Of a stretch of DNA of 11,242 nucleotides, positions 7,397 to 11,242 are shown piece after piece (within the stretch, counting starts at the first letter, position 1; each line of letters starts with the position of its first letter). The DNA comes from Polyangia bacterium (GTDB lineage: Bacteria; Myxococcota_A; Polyangia; Polyangiales; Polyangiaceae): positions 1 through 11,242 of the forward strand of contig JAUIKB010000073.1 of NCBI GenBank assembly GCA_030430975.1, given 5' to 3'. The notes beneath the pieces were generated by a model that saw only the letters and a program-made list of their open reading frames with translations, had not been told where the DNA came from and ran no database searches. The position numbers were made by a program, and so were the translations under genes.

Positions 7397-8360
7397 TATT
7401 CGTCGCGTGAACGAGCTGCAGGTCGGGGAACTTCCCCAGGGGAAAATCTCTAAGCTCGCCATCGAGCTCGTCCACGATGCGCTCGGTCGTTCGGTGGCCG
7501 TGCCGGTGCTGGTCGCGCGTGGTAGCAAACCGGGTCCGGTGTTCGGTATCACCGCGGCCGTGCACGGAAATGAGCTCAACGGGATCCCGGTACTGCATCG
7601 ACTGTTTGAGCAAATAGACGTGGCGGCGCTCCGCGGAACGGTTGTCGGCGTCGTCGTTGTGAACGTGCCTGGATATCTAATGCACCAGCGAGAGTTCAAC
7701 GACGGCAGTGACCTGAACCACCTCATGCCTGGGGTTCACAATGGCAACACCGCTCAGGTTTACGCTCATCGTTTTCTAGAGCGAGTGGTGCGACCGTTCA
7801 CCCACCTGGTAGATCTGCACACCGCGAGCTTCGGACGCATCAACTCGCTCTACGTCCGAGCTGACCTCTCCGACCCGGTCGCCGCGAAGATGGCTCACCT
7901 GGTTCGACCTCAGATTATTGTCAATAATCCGCCGTCGGACCGAACGCTGCGTGGCGCGGCGGACATTCCCGCCATCACGACGGAGATTGGCAATCCGCAG
8001 CGCTACCATCGCGACTACATCAAGCGCACGCTCAGCGGCTTGCGTTCGATGCTCGGCGAAGCAGGACTGACCCGCAAACGCCCACCGGCAAAGGCTCCGC
8101 CGAAGACGGTGGTCTGCGACCGGTCGTTTTGGATCTATACGGACCACGGCGGCTTGCTGGACGTGTTTCCAGACGTGACGGAACGGGTGAAAGCAGGTCA
8201 AGTGATCGCTCGGCTGTCGGATGCCTACGGTGGGGTGCTTCGGGAGTACAAGTCGCCTGCTGACGGCATCGTCATCGGGCGGAGCGTGAACCCTGTGGCG
8301 CAGACCGGCGCCCGCATACTCCACTTGGGAATCATCGCAGAAGATAGTGCGGAGGCGTGA
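7389..8360 (+). CDS. AstE/AspA-type zinc deacylase or carboxypeptidase (M14)
   Basis: The 323-residue product belongs to the succinylglutamate desuccinylase/aspartoacylase group of M14 metallopeptidases, which hydrolyse N-acyl amino acids or related amides. Zinc ligands are H59 and E62 in AVHGNELNG and H144 in VDLHTASFG. The general base is E199 in ITTEIGNP. The usual DLNR substrate-binding motif reads SDLNHLMPG (107-115), so the Arg is replaced by His111. The C-terminal domain (about 240-318) is the lipoyl-like barrel of the family (GGLLDVFPDVTERVKAGQ ... KSPADG). The GTG start has a strong GGAGG. It overlaps the upstream gene by 8 bp and the downstream gene by 4 bp. Sandwiched between two ligase genes, it probably trims or recycles their product rather than serving arginine catabolism, since no other ast gene is present. 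Confidence 0.9.
   Translation: MNDIRRVNELQVGELPQGKISKLAIELVHDALGRSVAVPVLVARGSKPGPVFGITAAVHGNELNGIPVLHRLFEQIDVAALRGTVVGVVVVNVPGYLMHQREFNDGSDLNHLMPGVHNGNTAQVYAHRFLERVVRPFTHLVDLHTASFGRINSLYVRADLSDPVAAKMAHLVRPQIIVNNPPSDRTLRGAADIPAITTEIGNPQRYHRDYIKRTLSGLRSMLGEAGLTRKRPPAKAPPKTVVCDRSFWIYTDHGGLLDVFPDVTERVKAGQVIARLSDAYGGVLREYKSPADGIVIGRSVNPVAQTGARILHLGIIAEDSAEA
8351..8355 (+). promoter_or_regulatory. Shine-Dalgarno crowded against GshB-like GTG
   Basis: GGAGG stands only 1 nt before the GTG at 8357, closer than the usual 5-9 nt. No better in-frame start exists nearby, and the next in-frame ATG (8427) would remove the first strand. Re-initiation after the overlapping stop is the likely mode. Confidence 0.5.
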
Positions 8361-9313
8361 GCAGACACTTCTTCGTCGTCGACAAGCCGTTTGAGGTTAA
8401 GGAGACCCAGACGACGTGGCGCCTCATGGTTGAGGCGGCGCAGTCCGGTGCCGAGGTATTCGTTCTGGCGGCAAGCGCGATTTCTTTGCGAGGCCAGAAC
8501 GCTCGAGTCCGAGGTCGATCGGTTCACCGCCTACAAGAGGCGTCGGCGATCCAGCAGCGACCGCTGGTGTCCCTAGATGTGGCAAGCGGCGACACCCTGT
8601 GGCTTCGAACCAGCCCTGGACGAAACACCGACCGCATGCTGGATCATGTCGCGCTGCTCGGCGTTGCGAGCCAGGTCGCGGACAGCGGTGTCCGTGTCAT
8701 CAACGCTCCGCGGGGTCTGCTGGGCAGCGCGAGCAAGCTGTACCTCGCCGCCCTCAGTCCGGAGCTGCAGCCTCGATCGGTCATGAGTCGAGACGTTGAT
8801 GAACTGGCTGAGTTCGCGCGAAGCTGCAGAGACGGATGCGTATTCAAGCCCGCATTTGGAACACGCGGGGCGGGTGTGTTTCTAGTGCGTTCCGGCGATC
8901 CGAACGTCCGTAGCATCGCCGAGTTCCTAGCGAGCCGCGACTATGTCGTGGCGCAGCAATTCGTCCCGGAAGCCGCCGCCGGCGACACACGGTTGGTCGT
9001 CGTTGACGGCGAAGTTTTATCCGTTGAAGGCATTGATGCGGCGCTACAGCGCATTCCGGCGGGCGGAGACTTCCGTTCGAATCTGCACGCGGGCGGCAGC
9101 TATCGACAAGGAGTCGTAACGGCTGCAATGCGATCGGCTGTGAAGGAGCTCGGCCCGAGGCTGCTCGCCGACGGCATCGTCATGGCAGGAATCGATTTCA
9201 TCGGCGATTTGGTCATCGAGGTGAATACCAGCAGCCCAGGCGGGCTGTATCCGCTTGAGCAGCTCACCGGTCTGAATTTCACAAAAGCGGCGCTAGCCCT
9301 GCTGCTCCGATGA
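8357..9313 (+). CDS. GshB-like (glutathione synthetase type) ATP-grasp ligase
   Basis: The 318-residue product has the length and layout of prokaryotic glutathione synthetases, which join a carboxylate to an amine through an acyl phosphate. An N-terminal Rossmann-like domain starts HFFVVDKPFEVK and includes the LWLRTSPGRNTDRM region (81-94), the counterpart of the GshB FLRKDPP motif. ASKLYL (125-130) precedes the ATP-grasp domain. VFKPAFGTRGAGVF (162-175) is the lysine and glycine-rich loop, and VVAQQFVPEA (197-206) is the adenine strand. DTR (210-212), IPAGGDFRSNLHAGG (233-247) and GIDFIGDLVIEVNTSSPGG (278-296) complete the catalytic metal site, with D280, E288 and N290 intact. It is therefore likely active. 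The GTG start overlaps the upstream stop (GTGA). True gshB cannot be claimed without gshA nearby. The last 21 bases overlap the convergent regulator gene. Confidence 0.9.
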   Translation: MSRHFFVVDKPFEVKETQTTWRLMVEAAQSGAEVFVLAASAISLRGQNARVRGRSVHRLQEASAIQQRPLVSLDVASGDTLWLRTSPGRNTDRMLDHVALLGVASQVADSGVRVINAPRGLLGSASKLYLAALSPELQPRSVMSRDVDELAEFARSCRDGCVFKPAFGTRGAGVFLVRSGDPNVRSIAEFLASRDYVVAQQFVPEAAAGDTRLVVVDGEVLSVEGIDAALQRIPAGGDFRSNLHAGGSYRQGVVTAAMRSAVKELGPRLLADGIVMAGIDFIGDLVIEVNTSSPGGLYPLEQLTGLNFTKAALALLLR

Positions 9314-10687
9314 TGGCGCGCTGTAGCCCGCCAGCCGGTCGCTCACGCCCCACTCTTTGAGTCGGTACTGAAGCGTACGCCTGCTGATATCGAGGATGGC
9401 GGCGGCGCGGGTCACGGATCCGTTCACCGCTTGAAGCGTTTGCAGGGTCGCATAGCGCTCGATTTCGGCGAGCGTCGTTCCGGGGATCATCAGGGTCAGC
9501 CCCTGGCTTGGCGTCGCCGGTTCCAACGGCAGGGCGTCGACGTCGATCGTCTCTTGCCTGGTGAGAACCACCGCTTGCTCGATGGCGTTTTCAAGTTCGC
9601 GGACGTTGCCCGGCCAGGGGTACTCGGTGAGTAGCTTCTTTGCTGCGTCAGAAAATCCGGTGACGCGTCGTTCGTTCTCTTTGGCAAATCTGTTGAGGAA
9701 ATGCTGAGCGAGTGTCAGGATGTCACTTGGGCGCGCCCGCAGCGTCGGAACGTTGAGCCGCACGACGTTGAGGCGGTAGTACAGGTCCGCGCGGAACCGA
9801 CCTTCGTCCACCAGCTGTTTCAGGTCGCGGTTCGTGGCGGCTACGACGCGCACGTCGACCCGCAGAGTATGGTTGCCACCGACGCGCTCGAATGCCCGTT
9901 CCTGGAGAAACCTGAGCAGTTTCACCTGCACCCCTGGGGGGATCTCGCTGGCCTCGTCCAAGAACAGCGTGCCGCCATCGGCCTGTGCGAAGCGCCCATC
10001 GCGTTGGGTGGCGGCGCCCGTGAACGCTCCCTTTTCGTGGCCGAAGAGTTCGGACTCGAGGACCGTTTCGGCCAACGCGGCGCAGTTGAGGCGCACGAAA
10101 GGGCCGCTGCTTCGCTTCGAGTTTTGATGGATAGCCGCGGCGATCAGCTCCTTACCGGTACCGCTTTCACCATGGATCAGCACGGTGGCGCGTGTGGGGG
10201 CGACGTGCGCCACCTGGCTCAGCAGCTGCTGCATTTGCGGGTGGGTGCCGACGACTTGGTCGAAGTGCCCCAGCTCCAGCACTTCCTGTGCCCGCGATCG
10301 GTAGCGCGCCGCGTCGTGGGTCGCGACGAGCTTCTCCGAAACGCGGGCCACGGCTTCGGCCAGCGCTTCGGTAGCGATCGGCTTGGTGAGGCACAGATCC
10401 GCACCCAGCGTCACCGCCTCGCCGACGCTGGCGGCGTCTGGTTCGGTGATCGCGATGATGCCGAGGCCGCGGCGTCGCGCCTCCGCTAGCCAGACCCGAG
10501 CGTCGACCAAGGCCGCCATATCCACGACCACGACCTGTTGCAGCATCGGGTTGTGGGCTGTTTGGGCTGGGGACGCCGGAAGCTGTTCCACGGTGGTTGT
10601 GGGGACTCCCGATCGCTCAAGGACCTGGGTCCAGGCGGGAGCCTCAGGAGATGCCAGCAGCAGCACCCGTGTATCGGTCGTAGCCAC
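9293..10687 (-). CDS. Sigma-54-dependent Fis-family activator, degenerate receiver
   Basis: This is an NtrC-class enhancer-binding protein of about 464 residues. Residues 5-118 form a receiver-like domain: Asp56 (VVVVD), Thr81 and Lys102 (LTKP) are in place, but the acidic pair after the first strand is missing (VLLLASP). The AAA+ domain follows: Walker A GESGTGKE (173-180), the sigma-54 contact loop GAFTGA (220-225), Walker B GGTLFLDE (238-245) and the WPGNVRELEN element (358-367). A Fis-type helix-turn-helix lies at about 424-446 (SVTRAAAILDISRRTLQYRL). The frame runs on to 10933, but that part has no homology and covers the likely enhancer sites, so GTG 10687 (or GTG 10705) is preferred; neither has a strong ribosome site. 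It probably activates the divergent lipoprotein gene and may regulate itself. No partner histidine kinase is in the window. Confidence 0.92.
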   Translation of the reverse strand: MATTDTRVLLLASPEAPAWTQVLERSGVPTTTVEQLPASPAQTAHNPMLQQVVVVDMAALVDARVWLAEARRRGLGIIAITEPDAASVGEAVTLGADLCLTKPIATEALAEAVARVSEKLVATHDAARYRSRAQEVLELGHFDQVVGTHPQMQQLLSQVAHVAPTRATVLIHGESGTGKELIAAAIHQNSKRSSGPFVRLNCAALAETVLESELFGHEKGAFTGAATQRDGRFAQADGGTLFLDEASEIPPGVQVKLLRFLQERAFERVGGNHTLRVDVRVVAATNRDLKQLVDEGRFRADLYYRLNVVRLNVPTLRARPSDILTLAQHFLNRFAKENERRVTGFSDAAKKLLTEYPWPGNVRELENAIEQAVVLTRQETIDVDALPLEPATPSQGLTLMIPGTTLAEIERYATLQTLQAVNGSVTRAAAILDISRRTLQYRLKEWGVSDRLAGYSAPSSEQQG

Positions 10688-10776
10688 GTGGACTGGGAGT
10701 GACACGAGGTAGCTACAGCGTAAAGCCGGCTTCGAATCGGCACGGCTCGACGCTCGAAAATGCCCCGAGATCTCTG

Positions 10777-10791
10777 GCGGCTGCAAGCCGC
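10777..10791. promoter_or_regulatory. Candidate activator-binding palindrome
   Basis: GCGGCT and AGCCGC flank a 3-nt centre, a perfect 6-bp-arm dyad in the gap between the sigma-54 activator and the lipoprotein. It shares the word TGCAAGCC with the reverse strand of the palindrome at 10803-10821. Confidence 0.35.
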
Positions 10792-10802
10792 AAACCCCCC
10801 GC

Positions 10803-10842
10803 GTGCGCAAGGCTTGCACACCCACTGCGCATCTCTTGCTCT
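10803..10842. promoter_or_regulatory. Candidate enhancer: palindrome plus repeat, 22 bp apart
   Basis: GTGCGCAAGGCTTGCACAC (10803-10821) is a 19-bp palindrome with one mismatched pair. Its core pattern TGCGCA-N4-TTGC recurs at 10826-10839, 22 bp further on, about two helical turns. The two centres fall about 97 and 75 bp upstream of the start site predicted from the -24/-12 promoter, a usual distance for NtrC-class enhancers. The bound protein is inferred to be the adjacent activator. Confidence 0.5.
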
Positions 10843-10882
10843 GCGACCAGGCGACAACGTCCCGTTTGGCACTCGATTCGAC

Positions 10883-10898
10883 TGGCACGGACCGTGCT
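10883..10898 (+). promoter_or_regulatory. Sigma-54 (-24/-12) promoter for Asp-rich lipoprotein
   Basis: TGGCACGGACCGTGCT matches the consensus TGGCACG-N4-TTGCW at all fixed positions but one (GTGC for TTGC), with the required 10 bases between GG and GC. Transcription would start near 10909, about 60 nt before the lipoprotein ATG. Bases 10885-10897 are also a perfect palindrome, so part of the match could come from an operator. A second TGGCAC at 10867 lacks a -12 element. Confidence 0.65.
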
Positions 10899-10968
10899 CT
10901 GGGGGCGTTCAGAACGACCCGTACCCGCCGCACGATGCGTCCGGGTCTCCTATCGTTAAGGTCAAATC

Positions 10969-11217
10969 ATGAAACTCCCGATCGTATTGCTAATGATGTC
11001 TCTCGCCTGCGTCGCATGCGGAGGTGCCGAGACAGCGCCCGAGTCCCCGGTGGACGTTGACGACTCCGCCGAAGGGGACGAAACGCCAGCCGCTCCTGCT
11101 GCTCCCGCCGCGGCGGATGCGAAAGACGAGGCACCGGCGGCCGACGCCGAAAAGCCCCCAGCGGCGGACGAGCCAGCCTCGGACGGCGACGATGACGATG
11201 ACGACGACGACGAGTAG
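10969..11217 (+). CDS. Small acidic lipoprotein with poly-Asp tail
   Basis: The 82-residue product starts MKLPIVLLMMSLACVACGG: one Lys, a hydrophobic core, and two possible lipidation cysteines, C14 and C17, with C17 before GG the more usual. The mature part is all low complexity: Ala, Pro, Glu and Asp dominate, with APAAPAAADA repeats, and it ends GDDDDDDDDE. It should be disordered, strongly negative and anchored in the envelope. AAGG lies 8 nt before the ATG. The predicted sigma-54 promoter lies 70 bp upstream, and the activator gene is divergent. I know no named family; divalent-cation binding is one guess for the Asp tail. Codon phase and signal peptide support it as a real gene despite its short length. 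Confidence 0.8.
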   Translation: MKLPIVLLMMSLACVACGGAETAPESPVDVDDSAEGDETPAAPAAPAAADAKDEAPAADAEKPPAADEPASDGDDDDDDDDE

Positions 11218-11242
11218 ATAAACCGAGCGCCGACATCGGGTG

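Noticed and set aside
8357..9313. Calling the GshB-like gene true gshB (glutathione synthesis)
   Set aside because: No gamma-glutamylcysteine ligase gene is nearby and its partners are a permuted ATP-grasp and an AstE-like enzyme, so only a family-level name is supported.
9701..10489. 262-residue plus-strand open frame inside the activator gene
   Set aside because: It lies wholly antisense to the AAA+ and receiver coding sequence and shows no recognisable domain.
10688..10933. 82-residue N-terminal extension of the sigma-54 activator
   Set aside because: It starts with GTG, is Arg/Cys-rich without homology to a receiver, and overlaps the likely enhancer and part of the divergent promoter.

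Overview
The window looks like chromosomal DNA from a GC-rich, Gram-negative, multicellular-type proteobacterium-like lineage, most plausibly Myxococcota (Polyangia or Nannocystales type). That guess rests on three things: high GC with G/C-ending codons; a lipoprotein whose signal peptide is followed by a long Gly/Ser/Ala linker of the kind common in these bacteria; and a sigma-54 enhancer-binding regulator. No rRNA, tRNA, IS element, CRISPR array or phage gene is visible. No stretch longer than 300 bases lacks a gene.

Left part (1-1518): a membrane fatty-acid desaturase on the minus strand, cut by the left edge, is divergent from a TetR/AcrR repressor. A 22-bp dyad in the 96-bp gap is a good operator candidate. 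The pair looks like a self-contained lipid-desaturation switch.

Left-centre (1745-3519): an unrecognised Gly-rich-linker lipoprotein (+) is convergent with an ATP-grasp-like protein (-), 29 bp between their ends.

Centre (2578-9313): this is the most interesting part. The minus-strand ATP-grasp-like protein is divergent from a CocE/NonD-type serine hydrolase (S15/X-Pro dipeptidyl-peptidase superfamily). About 160 bp downstream of the hydrolase is a tight, translationally coupled three-gene operon: an ATP-grasp protein with circularly permuted motif order, an AstE/AspA-type (M14) zinc deacylase/carboxypeptidase, and a GshB (glutathione synthetase)-like ATP-grasp ligase. Two or three carboxylate-amine ligases next to two hydrolases that cut amide or ester bonds suggest a pathway that builds and trims an unknown small peptide-like metabolite, or modifies a protein end. 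No gene names a product, so the chemistry remains inference.

Right part (9293-11217): a sigma-54-dependent activator (-) with a degenerate receiver domain overlaps the end of the GshB-like gene tail to tail. It is divergent from a small Asp-rich lipoprotein (+). The 281-bp gap holds a near-consensus -24/-12 promoter pointing at the lipoprotein, and palindromic, 22-bp-phased sites upstream that fit an enhancer. I read this as a regulator with its own target gene.
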